Source: Bacteroidota bacterium
GTDB lineage: Bacteria > Bacteroidota > Bacteroidia > CAIKAF01
Assembly: GCA_023432985.1 (NCBI GenBank)
Contig: JAEZEQ010000001.1
Location: forward strand, 1-14,398
Length of the DNA: 14,398 nucleotides
Direction: 5' to 3'
The notes beneath the pieces were generated by a model, which saw only the letters and a list, made by a program, of their open reading frames with translations, had not been told where the DNA came from and made no database searches. The first letter of the stretch is position 1; each line of letters starts with the position of its first letter. The translations under genes were made by a program, and so were the position numbers. Below are positions 1 through 7,291 of the stretch, piece after piece.

Positions 1-1161
1 AGCGTGGTATAGGTTATTTTTTATAAGTTTTATTTCTGAAAAATGTTCGGATAGTTCCCCTGCCTTAGCATGACGTAGGACCAGCAAATCTCCAACTTTG
101 ATGGAATCATTGGGGTTTATTTTAAAGGGAGTTTGTACCTCCCCGAAACCCTCGTTTTTAAGCCAAACGGCATTTGCAGGGTAGTAAATTACCGGTTGCT
201 TGACGGTGGATACAGGCCCCGATGCAATGAAGCCACCGCTTTGACAGGTGTAAACATCAGGCGCCGGATTACGCGTCACCCGCAATGCAAATCCCACCGC
301 CGCACGATGTTGTATGGATAAAAATTGATCGAAAATATGGGATTGAAAATAACCCGAACCTACGGTTACTTCGGTGATATATTTTTCTTTGAGCGTTTGG
401 GCTATACTGCCCGTGCCTCCGCCATTTACTTCTATGTCATGCCCGCAATATTTCTTAAGTATTTCGTACATTTTTGCCCTGCGTGCTGCAAGTATAGGCA
501 GTGATCTTTGTTTTAAAAATCGAATAATATAATTCTTGATTTTTTCGGAGGGATTATTGTCCGGAACTCCGGCTATCTGAGCTTCATAGCCCATTAAACC
601 CCATATTTTTATATGCCTGAATGTGTCTATGGAACTCAGAAGTTTTTCCAAATCTTCAGGCTTGCGTATATGAGAACGGTAAACCCCAAAATATAATCCG
701 GGAAATTGTACGGATACATCTATATCAATGCAACAGGAAATTTTTGTATCTAATGTTTTTCCGATTTCTTCGAGCAGCTGAAAATGTATTGGCAAATCGC
801 ACATAAATGTCAGCTTAGCACCCGTTTTATCTGCCATTTTCTGAGCCTCAATTATGGCATTTTTCTCCAGAGTAGGATAGCCTAAAAGTATATCCATACA
901 TCCGTTTTGTATTAAAAATATAGCCTCCCGCGCAGAATAGGCCATAATTCCGCAAATGTTTTCCTGATTTTGGATTATATAGTGTAAGGCATCTAAACTG
1001 CGTATACTCTTTGATGCAATTCGGACCTTACTGCTTTTTGTTTTTTGATAAATCTGATTAATATTATAATCCAACGCATCTAAATTCAACCACATAAAAG
1101 GAGCCTCTGTGTCGCAAAAAAGTTGATTTATGTTGTTTGGAAAGGTAGGTGACCAATTCAT
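1..1161 (-). CDS. Fold-type III PLP enzyme, amino acid deaminase/aldolase (D-serine dehydratase-like), 3' end cut by window
   Basis: An open frame of 387 codons starts at the ATG at 1159-1161 and runs off the left edge without a stop. The protein begins MNWSPTF and has an alanine-racemase-like N-terminal TIM barrel. The likely PLP-binding lysine is Lys51 in IASKSIRS. The segment GLMGYEAQIAGVPD (about 188-201) and the glycine-rich NGGGTG segment (about 267-272), probably phosphate-binding, are typical of the bacterial amino acid deaminase/aldolase branch. The C-terminal D-serine-dehydratase-like domain carries RHAKAGEL at 363-370; His364 is the likely metal ligand. From memory, relatives read HAKAGELCERF, so Ser371 replaces a cysteine here. 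Relatives are roughly 400 residues, so only a short tail should be missing. Known members cleave or deaminate D-amino acids such as D-serine or D-threonine; the substrate here is not determined. It diverges from the beta-barrel gene at 1319. The family is sure, the reaction is not. Confidence 0.85.
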   Translation of the reverse strand, partial: MNWSPTFPNNINQLFCDTEAPFMWLNLDALDYNINQIYQKTKSSKVRIASKSIRSLDALHYIIQNQENICGIMAYSAREAIFLIQNGCMDILLGYPTLEKNAIIEAQKMADKTGAKLTFMCDLPIHFQLLEEIGKTLDTKISCCIDIDVSVQFPGLYFGVYRSHIRKPEDLEKLLSSIDTFRHIKIWGLMGYEAQIAGVPDNNPSEKIKNYIIRFLKQRSLPILAARRAKMYEILKKYCGHDIEVNGGGTGSIAQTLKEKYITEVTVGSGYFQSHIFDQFLSIQHRAAVGFALRVTRNPAPDVYTCQSGGFIASGPVSTVKQPVIYYPANAVWLKNEGFGEVQTPFKINPNDSIKVGDLLVLRHAKAGELSEHFSEIKLIKNNLYHA

Positions 1162-1271
1162 TATTCAGGGTTTATGCTGTTTTCTATTGTGGAAGGGTAA
1201 AATAAATCAATTCTCTTTCAATTAACCAATAATTTATCTCTTATTTTGCCGTTTGTTAATAGAATTAATTG

Positions 1272-1300
1272 TTGTTTTTAACAATTTTTCACTAAATTTG
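1272..1300 (+). promoter_or_regulatory. Bacteroidota-type promoter for the beta-barrel protein gene
   Basis: TTG at 1272-1274 lies 18 bases before TAAATTTG at 1293-1300. This fits the primary-sigma consensus of the phylum, TTG-N17-23-TAnnTTTG. Transcription would begin near 1306, leaving a leader of about 12 bases before the ATG at 1319. Because the promoter lies downstream of the earlier in-frame ATG at 1253, it supports 1319 as the true start. Assigned by consensus match only. Confidence 0.6.
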
Positions 1301-1318
1301 AACTCTATACGAAAATCT

Positions 1319-2062
1319 ATGAAGGGCAGACTATTTTTTGTTTTTATTTTTCTATACCTGGCATCTATCTTTCCGGCAGAGGCTCAATTTACTGCCAATA
1401 AACGACCTAAATTCAGCGTAGGAGGGGGAATTAAAGTGCCATATATGATTACCAACGAGGCTCATCGCAAAGCTTTTCGGGGTATATTCGCAGTGGGGCT
1501 TACTTATAACTATGAGATTAATTCGCGTATTCGTGTGGGTGGATTCACCGACTACCACTATTATCAATCTTTCTTGCCTCGTAGTATTTATTATGAAATG
1601 CAATTGAGAAATTTAATGTTGCATTTAGGCGCTGCGGGTTTACATTTTGCATATGATTTTCCCATTGCAAAAAGTGACAGATGGGTATTTACACCCGAAG
1701 TAAAAATTGGCTATGCAGCCGGTATGTATACCAATTTGAATAATGGATTGGAAGACAGTATCCAAAAAACAGATCGGAAATATAATCTGAAACATGGCAT
1801 TACGGCATCGGCCGGATTGAATGTGTATTTGTATACGAATGAATTTAAGAAAACTGCTGTAGGCCTTTATTTGGGTTATACTTATACAGGATATGAATTC
1901 AAAAAATCGGATGCAAATATTACCAATAATAACTCTGGAGAGTTTTATTTTATCAAAGATAATGGTCCCACAATGGGCATACAATTCGGATTTAGCTTTA
2001 TGTTTAAAGTAGGTGGGGACACCAAAGGAAGAAAAAGCGAATACGATTTTGAGGAGGATTAA
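1319..2062 (+). CDS. Predicted outer-membrane beta-barrel protein
   Basis: The protein is 247 residues. It starts with a signal peptide (MKGRLFFVFIFLYLASIFPAEAQ), with likely cleavage near the Ala-Glu-Ala-Gln stretch. The mature part consists of alternating hydrophobic/aromatic strands: FSVGGGIKVPYM, FAVGLTYNYEI, RVGGFTDYHYY, LMLHLGAAGLHFAYDF, VFTPEVKIGYAAGMY, GITASAGLNVYLYT, VGLYLGYTYTGYEF and MGIQFGFSFMF. About eight to ten amphipathic strands ending on an aromatic residue suggest a small OmpW/OmpX-like barrel. A charged tail (KGRKSEYDFEED) follows the last strand. The longer frame from 1253 is rejected because it would put 22 extra residues before the signal peptide and start upstream of the promoter. 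The stop overlaps that of the convergent ABC exporter gene. No specific family recognised; function unknown. Confidence 0.8.
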   Translation: MKGRLFFVFIFLYLASIFPAEAQFTANKRPKFSVGGGIKVPYMITNEAHRKAFRGIFAVGLTYNYEINSRIRVGGFTDYHYYQSFLPRSIYYEMQLRNLMLHLGAAGLHFAYDFPIAKSDRWVFTPEVKIGYAAGMYTNLNNGLEDSIQKTDRKYNLKHGITASAGLNVYLYTNEFKKTAVGLYLGYTYTGYEFKKSDANITNNNSGEFYFIKDNGPTMGIQFGFSFMFKVGGDTKGRKSEYDFEED

Positions 2063-3828
2063 ACGCTAAACTGAATTTCGATCAGTTTTTTATAAAGCCC
2101 ATTTTCCGATTGCATCAATCCCTCGTGATTTCCCGATTCCACGATACGTCCCTTATCCAATACCAATATTTTGTCTGCATGGCGAATCGTACTCAACCTA
2201 TGTGCAATTATGATACTGGTGCGACCTTTGGTTATGATTTCCGTGGCGGCTTGTATCATGGTTTCGCTTTCGGTGTCTATACTACTGGTAGCCTCATCTA
2301 AAATCAATATTTTAGGTTTATGCACATAGGCTCTGAGGAAGGAAATCAACTGTTTTTGTCCGGCACTTATTAATCCGCCCCTTTCTTTTACATTGAAATG
2401 ATAGGCTCCGGGAAGGCGACTAATAAAGTCGTGGGTGCCGATTATCTTAGAAGCTTCTATCACTTCTTCTTCGCTGATATTGGGATCGAATAAGGTTATA
2501 TTGTTTAAGATGGAATCGGAGAACAAAAATACATCCTGTAATACCACCGAAACGGCACTGCGCAAGGATTCTATACTATATTCCTCAATGGGCACATCGT
2601 CGATTTTAATTTCTCCGCTATTATGCGGATAAAAACGACTTAGTAAGTTTATAATAGAGGTTTTCCCACTTCCTGTGGCCCCGATAAGTGCAATTTTTTC
2701 GCCCGGTTTTGCAATGAATTCAATATCTTTCAATACATAATCGACACCATTATAGGCAAAACTAACTTTGTTGAACTCGATTTTTCCTTTTATATCCAAG
2801 GCATTTATTTTCCCTTTATCTTCCATTACCTGATCTACATCAAAAATGGCAAAAACTCTTTCGGCAGCTACTACGCCCATTTGAAGGGTATTGAATCTGT
2901 CGGCCAGTTGGCGCATGGGACGATATAAAATATAGATATACAAAACAAAGGAAATAATGGTACCCGGTTTGGCTTCATTTTGTGCCGAAATTTGATCCAG
3001 CATTTCACCTGCACCATACCAAACCACAAGACCAATACTAATCGCAGAAATCAGTTCGACCACGGGAAAAAAGATAGAAAAATACCATATGCTTTTAATA
3101 TGTGCGTCCCTGTGTTCTTTGTTGATTTCCTGAAATTTGTCCATCTCATCCTTTTCTTTATTGAAAATCTGAATTATGGACATGCCCACAATATGCTCTT
3201 GCACAAAAGCATTTAATTCGGCCACTTTATTTCTAACCTCCGTAAAACTTTTCTTAATGCCGTTTTTAAATATATTGGTGGCAATGATAAGAATAGGAAC
3301 GGGGATAAGGGTAATTAAGGTCAGTTTCCAATCTACCGCCAACATCACGCCGATAACCGAGAATATTTTCAGAAAATCGGCTGCAATTTGTAAAAAACCT
3401 TCCGAAAAAATACTGGCTATGGATTCTATATCGTTGATGACACGAGTAACCAATGTCCCCACAGGCGTATTATCGAAATACTTCAGTTTGAAAGTGTTTA
3501 TTTTGCGAAATAATTTTGCCCGTATATCCCGTATTACAAGCTGACCCAGAAGATTGCTGCTATAAGTTCCGAAAAACTGAAATATAGCTTCTATAAACAA
3601 GAAAGCTATCATTACAGAAACCCACTTGATGAGTTTGGGATAATCGGGATTTAGTATAGCTTCATCGATGGTGAGTTGCACCAAATAGGGGCGAACCGGT
3701 GATATGGCAGCGAGAATTAAGGTGAGAGAAATCGCAGCAATGCCTAGCTTCTTATAGGGTTTTACGAATGTAAATAAGCGTTTGAGTAAACCTAAATCAA
3801 TTGCATTTCCCGACTTTTTTCCCGACAT
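2059..3828 (-). CDS. ABC exporter, MsbA/MdlB-type, fused membrane and ATPase domains
   Basis: The protein is 589 residues, usual for a half-transporter that works as a dimer in the inner membrane. The N-terminal type-1 exporter domain spans about 20-310, with six predicted membrane segments near 28-50, 67-88, 147-165, 167-187, 248-270 and 290-303. The ATPase domain spans about 348-586. It has Walker A GATGSGKTS at 383-391, Q-loop Gln431, signature ISAGQ at 487-491 (replacing LSGGQ), Walker B ILILDEATS at 507-515 with Glu512, and the switch His543 in IIIAHRLSTI. All catalytic residues are present, so it should hydrolyse ATP. The substrate cannot be read from sequence; lipids or drugs are usual for this family. 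It lies 63 bases downstream of porD on the same strand, with a promoter-like element immediately before its ATG. Confidence 0.93.
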   Translation of the reverse strand: MSGKKSGNAIDLGLLKRLFTFVKPYKKLGIAAISLTLILAAISPVRPYLVQLTIDEAILNPDYPKLIKWVSVMIAFLFIEAIFQFFGTYSSNLLGQLVIRDIRAKLFRKINTFKLKYFDNTPVGTLVTRVINDIESIASIFSEGFLQIAADFLKIFSVIGVMLAVDWKLTLITLIPVPILIIATNIFKNGIKKSFTEVRNKVAELNAFVQEHIVGMSIIQIFNKEKDEMDKFQEINKEHRDAHIKSIWYFSIFFPVVELISAISIGLVVWYGAGEMLDQISAQNEAKPGTIISFVLYIYILYRPMRQLADRFNTLQMGVVAAERVFAIFDVDQVMEDKGKINALDIKGKIEFNKVSFAYNGVDYVLKDIEFIAKPGEKIALIGATGSGKTSIINLLSRFYPHNSGEIKIDDVPIEEYSIESLRSAVSVVLQDVFLFSDSILNNITLFDPNISEEEVIEASKIIGTHDFISRLPGAYHFNVKERGGLISAGQKQLISFLRAYVHKPKILILDEATSSIDTESETMIQAATEIITKGRTSIIIAHRLSTIRHADKILVLDKGRIVESGNHEGLMQSENGLYKKLIEIQFSV

Positions 3829-3832
3829 GTAA

Positions 3833-3860
3833 CAAAGGTATTCATTTATCTCTCAACAAA
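3833..3860 (-). promoter_or_regulatory. Candidate promoter just before the ABC exporter start
   Basis: On the minus strand, TTTG (3860-3857) precedes TACCTTTG (3840-3833) by 16 bases. The second box is a perfect TAnnTTTG match; the spacing is one base shorter than usual. The box ends only four bases before the ATG at 3828, so a transcript from it would have almost no leader. The exporter could instead be read through from the bamD-porD operon. Confidence 0.4.
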
Positions 3861-3891
3861 GGAAATCCTGCAGGCATAAAATTATATTAAT

Positions 3892-4824
3892 TTATTGTGC
3901 AGATGCTGCCGTATTCCATCTCGAGATATTAGCTCCATCGATTCTACTCATGGTTTTAAGGAGTTCGGTCGATTCGTTCTTTGGAGCATCTTTCACCAGG
4001 TTCAATGCTTCGTCGCGTTTGGCATTCAGGGCCAAATAAAGTAAATACGAAGTGGTTTTTTGCTGATATAATTCTTGCAATTGGAAGTTTAATGCATCGA
4101 ATACAATAGGCCGCGAAGCATTAAATTCGGTTATAAACTGATCAAAGCCACGGCGATGATAATCGTACATAAATTTGTGAAAAGCACTGTAAGAAGGAGA
4201 GGTTAATTCTTCGGCCAAAACATATCGGTTACGCAATTTCGATGAAGAAGGTGTCCAGCCCGACTCTCCGGATGAGGTCTGTGCCAATTGCGCAATCTGT
4301 AAAGCTCTTTGAAAATAAGGTGCTCCTCCGTCCATACTGTAAGAATCATAATCTAAGCCGATAATGATATAAGCATAAAAGGCAAGAATAGAACTCAAAT
4401 TATTTAAATAGGAAGAATTGCTATAGTCAAAAGCTTGGTTCAATTGATATTCAATGGTAATTTCTTCGTCGAGAATATTAATGAGCGGAGTATGGTATCC
4501 CGATCCGTAAACCGGACGTCTGGAAGTTACCGTTAAAGTCCCCGAATACTTATTGGTCGAAGGCATACTTTTGAAATTGAATAAGAAATTACATTCTATT
4601 TTTTCAACCGATTCAAATACATCTCCGGTCCATTTTGTACTGTTCAAAAAGGTATTGCATTGCGTTTGCAAAGCCGTCCATACGTTTTTATCTATATTCG
4701 AGATTTCGCCTGAACCTGTTACATTCACCTCTACACGGGCATTTAATTCCTGAGCCTGTAATTGGATAGTAAGTGAAAATAAGCCGAAAATCCACAAGGC
4801 GGAGTATATATTTTTAATGCGCAT
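3892..4824 (-). CDS. porD: Type IX secretion system protein PorD (DUF4835 family)
   Basis: The protein is 310 residues starting MRIKNIYSALWIFG, with a signal peptide ending near LQAQ (about residue 25). The mature N-terminus, QELNARVEVN, is the hallmark opening of DUF4835/PorD proteins. Other family-like stretches are the FLNSTKWTGDVFE segment, the TSRRPVYGSGY segment, and LDYDSYSMDGGAPYFQRA in the middle. PorD is a periplasmic protein linked to T9SS function in Porphyromonas; its exact role is poorly known. An in-frame ATG at 4962 exists but lies inside coaBC and would put 46 residues before the signal peptide, so 4824 is the start. This start overlaps the end of coaBC by 11 bases, which suggests translational coupling. 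It is the last gene of the bamD-rpoZ-coaBC-porD operon. In many relatives recN follows porD; here an ABC exporter does. Confidence 0.88.
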   Translation of the reverse strand: MRIKNIYSALWIFGLFSLTIQLQAQELNARVEVNVTGSGEISNIDKNVWTALQTQCNTFLNSTKWTGDVFESVEKIECNFLFNFKSMPSTNKYSGTLTVTSRRPVYGSGYHTPLINILDEEITIEYQLNQAFDYSNSSYLNNLSSILAFYAYIIIGLDYDSYSMDGGAPYFQRALQIAQLAQTSSGESGWTPSSSKLRNRYVLAEELTSPSYSAFHKFMYDYHRRGFDQFITEFNASRPIVFDALNFQLQELYQQKTTSYLLYLALNAKRDEALNLVKDAPKNESTELLKTMSRIDGANISRWNTAASAQ

Positions 4825-6025
4825 TATAAAACCAGTTTTCGATTGTATTAACGATGTATTGGGCAATTTTATTTTTCGATTCCAGTGGGAAAGCTTCTTT
4901 TTTTCCGTTCCGACCAAAAATAGTGATTTTATTGGTAGGCGAACCAAAGCCTGCGCCTTCATCTTTAAGCGAATTCAACACGATGGCATCGGCATTTTTT
5001 CGTTCCAGTTTCCCCATTGCATTTTCTTCTTCATTTGTTGTTTCTAATGCAAATCCGATTACAAACTGCTCGACTGATTTGTTTTGCCCGCACCATTGCA
5101 GAATATCGGGATTTTTTATCAGATTTAGCTGCGGTGTTTCTTTTTCTTTTTTTATTTTTTCGGTAGCCGGATTCTCCACTCTGAAATCAGAAACGGCAGC
5201 AGCACAGATGATACAATCGGCATTCGAAAAATGGGATTTCATGGCTTCAAACATTTCCTGCGCCGATTCAACGGCATAGGTTTCAATATGGGGATGCTGC
5301 GCTTGTAAAGCCGTCGGTCCGCTCACTAAAATTACGCGAGCCCCTCTTTCGGCTAATGTTTCGGCAAGGGCCATTCCCATTTTGCCCGAACTTCTGTTGC
5401 CTATAAAGCGAACGGGGTCTATGGATTCATAGGTGGGACCCGAACTAATGAGTACGGTTTTATTTTTCCAGCTATCCGCTGCTGCAAAATGAGCCGTCAG
5501 ATATTCGAGTATATGTTCGGGTTCGGCCATACGTCCTTCGCCGACCAATCCGCTTGCTAATTCGCCATTTTCTGCGGGAATAACAAGGTTCCCAAAAGCG
5601 CTGACTATTTCTAAATTTTTGCGTACAGCCGGATGTCTATACATATCTAAATCCATAGCCGGAGCGAGCATAACTTTGCATCGTGCCGACAAATAGGTAC
5701 ATACGAGGAGATTGTCAGACAAGCCTTGTGCCAATTTAGACAGCGTAGATGCAGAAAGGGGAGCTATAAGCATGATATCGGCCCATAAACCCAGATCTAC
5801 ATGGTTTACCCAAACACCGTTATTCTTGTCGAAAAAATCGATATAAACGGCATTTTTCGAGAGGGTAGCTAAACTAAGGGGAGTAACAAATTCGGCCGCT
5901 GCGGGCGTAATAATAACGCGTACTTCGGCACCATTCTTAACACAAAGCCGCACTAAATGTGCGGCCTTGTATGCAGCAATACTTCCCGTAATGCCCAGTA
6001 ATATTTTTTTGCCCTTCAACAACAT
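4814..6025 (-). CDS. coaBC: Bifunctional phosphopantothenoylcysteine decarboxylase / phosphopantothenate-cysteine ligase
   Basis: The protein is 403 residues, full length for CoaBC (Dfp). It performs two cytoplasmic steps of coenzyme A synthesis: joining phosphopantothenate to cysteine (CoaB) and FMN-dependent decarboxylation of the product (CoaC). The CoaC half (about 1-185) starts with the FMN-binding GITGSIAAYK (11-20), has the active-site His75 in NHVDLG, and has PAMDLDMY at 122-129. The CoaB half (about 188-400) has SSGPTYESIDPVRFIGNRSS (194-213) with Asn210, AAAVSDF (275-281), KIKKE (290-294) and NPDIL (305-309). Residue numbering coincides with E. coli Dfp, so two differences stand out: Asp125 where E. 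coli has Asn125, and Ser158 (ELASGLVGEGRM) where E. coli has Cys158. It starts 13 bases after the rpoZ stop and overlaps porD by 11 bases. Confidence 0.96.
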   Translation of the reverse strand: MLLKGKKILLGITGSIAAYKAAHLVRLCVKNGAEVRVIITPAAAEFVTPLSLATLSKNAVYIDFFDKNNGVWVNHVDLGLWADIMLIAPLSASTLSKLAQGLSDNLLVCTYLSARCKVMLAPAMDLDMYRHPAVRKNLEIVSAFGNLVIPAENGELASGLVGEGRMAEPEHILEYLTAHFAAADSWKNKTVLISSGPTYESIDPVRFIGNRSSGKMGMALAETLAERGARVILVSGPTALQAQHPHIETYAVESAQEMFEAMKSHFSNADCIICAAAVSDFRVENPATEKIKKEKETPQLNLIKNPDILQWCGQNKSVEQFVIGFALETTNEEENAMGKLERKNADAIVLNSLKDEGAGFGSPTNKITIFGRNGKKEAFPLESKNKIAQYIVNTIENWFYNAH

Positions 6026-6038
6026 GGTTGAAAAGAAA

Positions 6039-6368
6039 TTATTTTGCTTCTTCTTCTACTTTTCTATAAGAAATTTCCTCATCCATCCATTCTTGAATGG
6101 CCAATAAACTTGGCTTAGGCAATTTTTCATAGAAACGAGAAATTTCAATTTGTTCCCGGTTTTCAAATACCTCATCCAAGGTATCGGTATGTCCGGAAAA
6201 CTCCTCCAGTTTTTCGTTCAATTCTTCCTTCATTTTCACACTAATCTGATTGGCTCTCTTAGAAATAATGGTAATTACTTCGTAAATATTTCCTGTAGGA
6301 GCTTGAATTGCAGCAGTGTCGCGTGTAATGGTAGTGGGAGAAGCCGGTGATTTTTTAAAATTACTCAT
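6039..6368 (-). CDS. rpoZ: DNA-directed RNA polymerase omega subunit (Rpb6/RpoZ family, Bacteroidota type)
   Basis: The protein is 109 residues. The core omega/Rpb6 signature is TGNIYEVITIISKRANQISV at 25-44, followed by a charged helix (KMKEELNEKLEEF) and an acidic tail. Omega binds the beta-prime subunit and helps assemble and stabilise RNA polymerase. The long acidic C-terminal part and the serine/threonine-rich N-terminus (SPASPTTITRDTAAIQ) differ from proteobacterial omega, but I recall this as the usual form in this phylum. It starts 5 bases after the bamD stop and lies 13 bases before coaBC. The bamD-rpoZ-coaBC order supports the assignment. Confidence 0.88.
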   Translation of the reverse strand: MSNFKKSPASPTTITRDTAAIQAPTGNIYEVITIISKRANQISVKMKEELNEKLEEFSGHTDTLDEVFENREQIEISRFYEKLPKPSLLAIQEWMDEEISYRKVEEEAK

Positions 6369-6373
6369 TTTTT

Positions 6374-7180
6374 TTAATTTAATCTATTCAGTTCTTTTTG
6401 ACACAAATTATACAATGCTTCGGCATCTTTTATGCGCGTAGAATTTTTGAATCGGTCTGCAAAGGTATAATAATATTTTATTGCATCCTCGTATCTTTCT
6501 TTCTTTTTCTCTTCCACGCTGTTAAAAGCGTATTTATAGGAGCTTAATATCAAAAAATATCCGGCTTCTGAATCCAGATTCGAGTCCGGAAAATCGTTCA
6601 TAAAGTTTTTAAAAGCAACTATGGCCGAATTATAATACTGAATATGGTACCATTGCTTGGCATTTCTAAAGGCTTTGGTTTCCAGTTTTGCCCGTAATCC
6701 TTCAATCAACTGATTGCATTTTTCGACGCGGGGGCTAGCCGGATAACGGTTTACAAAGGATTGCAATTCGGCTATGGCACCAATGGTACTGCTTTGTTCC
6801 AATTCGTCTCTGGGCGAGTCCATAGCCAAACAATAGCCGGCCATATAAGCCGCCTCTTCCGAATATTTGGATTGTGGATAGGAAGAACCAAAGCTGCTGA
6901 AATAATAGTATCCCGATTGGTAATCTTTCATTCCGGCATAACTCATGGCATACATATAATATACATCCTCCGCTTCTTTCTGTCCGCGTACATAGATCAT
7001 TACCTCCTCCAATAAAGGCATGGCCTTGCTGTAATTCCGGCTTTCGTAGTATTTTTTCGCATATTCATATTTCTGTTTTACATCAGATCCTTTTAATACT
7101 TGTTGATAGGTGCTGCAAGAGCTGAGCCCCCACACTGTAAAGCCAATGAATAATGTGAAAAGTAAACGTTGAAAAGGCAT
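6374..7180 (-). CDS. bamD: Outer-membrane assembly lipoprotein BamD
   Basis: The protein is 268 residues. It has a lipoprotein signal peptide, with LSSCS giving Cys22 as the lipidated residue. The rest is a run of helical tetratricopeptide-like repeats, visible as KYEYAKKYYESRNYSKAMPLLEEV, EDVYYMYAMSYAGMKDYQSG, SEEAAYMAGYCLA, AKQWYHIQYYNSAIVAFKNF and YEDAIKYYYTFADRF. This is the BamD/YfiO fold. BamD works with BamA at the inner face of the outer membrane to insert beta-barrel proteins, probably including the porin-like protein and the T9SS translocon of this cell. It is the first gene of the operon leading to porD and diverges from the oxoamine synthase gene across 111 bases. I found no convincing promoter for it; a TATATTCG box at 7220-7213 (-) has one mismatch and no partner. 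Confidence 0.9.
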   Translation of the reverse strand: MPFQRLLFTLFIGFTVWGLSSCSTYQQVLKGSDVKQKYEYAKKYYESRNYSKAMPLLEEVMIYVRGQKEAEDVYYMYAMSYAGMKDYQSGYYYFSSFGSSYPQSKYSEEAAYMAGYCLAMDSPRDELEQSSTIGAIAELQSFVNRYPASPRVEKCNQLIEGLRAKLETKAFRNAKQWYHIQYYNSAIVAFKNFMNDFPDSNLDSEAGYFLILSSYKYAFNSVEEKKKERYEDAIKYYYTFADRFKNSTRIKDAEALYNLCQKELNRLN

Positions 7181-7228
7181 AAATGAGTTTATATCGATTT
7201 GAATGTTGATAACGAATATAAGACAAAA

Positions 7229-7258
7229 TTGTTATGTTTTGTTTTTATATTAATTTTG
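7229..7258 (+). promoter_or_regulatory. Bacteroidota-type promoter for the alpha-oxoamine synthase gene
   Basis: TTG at 7229-7231 lies 19 bases before TAATTTTG at 7251-7258, a full match to TTG-N17-23-TAnnTTTG. Transcription should begin near 7265, about 27 bases before the ATG at 7292. The upstream in-frame ATG at 7199 precedes the promoter and so cannot be the start of this transcript. Confidence 0.6.
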
Positions 7259-7291
7259 CACAAAAATAGAATAATTCTAACAATAATTTTT

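Noticed and set aside
3176..3544. 122-residue open frame on the plus strand inside the ABC exporter gene
   Set aside because: Antisense to well-conserved exporter sequence, with no domain or promoter of its own.
4854..5279. 141-residue open frame on the plus strand inside coaBC
   Set aside because: Antisense shadow of coaBC; serine/phenylalanine-rich composition reflects the complementary codons.
7213..7220. TATATTCG on the minus strand as the bamD promoter
   Set aside because: It has one mismatch in the -7 box and no TTG at the right distance.
7199..7291. Upstream in-frame start giving the oxoamine synthase 31 extra residues
   Set aside because: The segment covers the promoter at 7229-7258 and family members begin near MADLFDKFRK.
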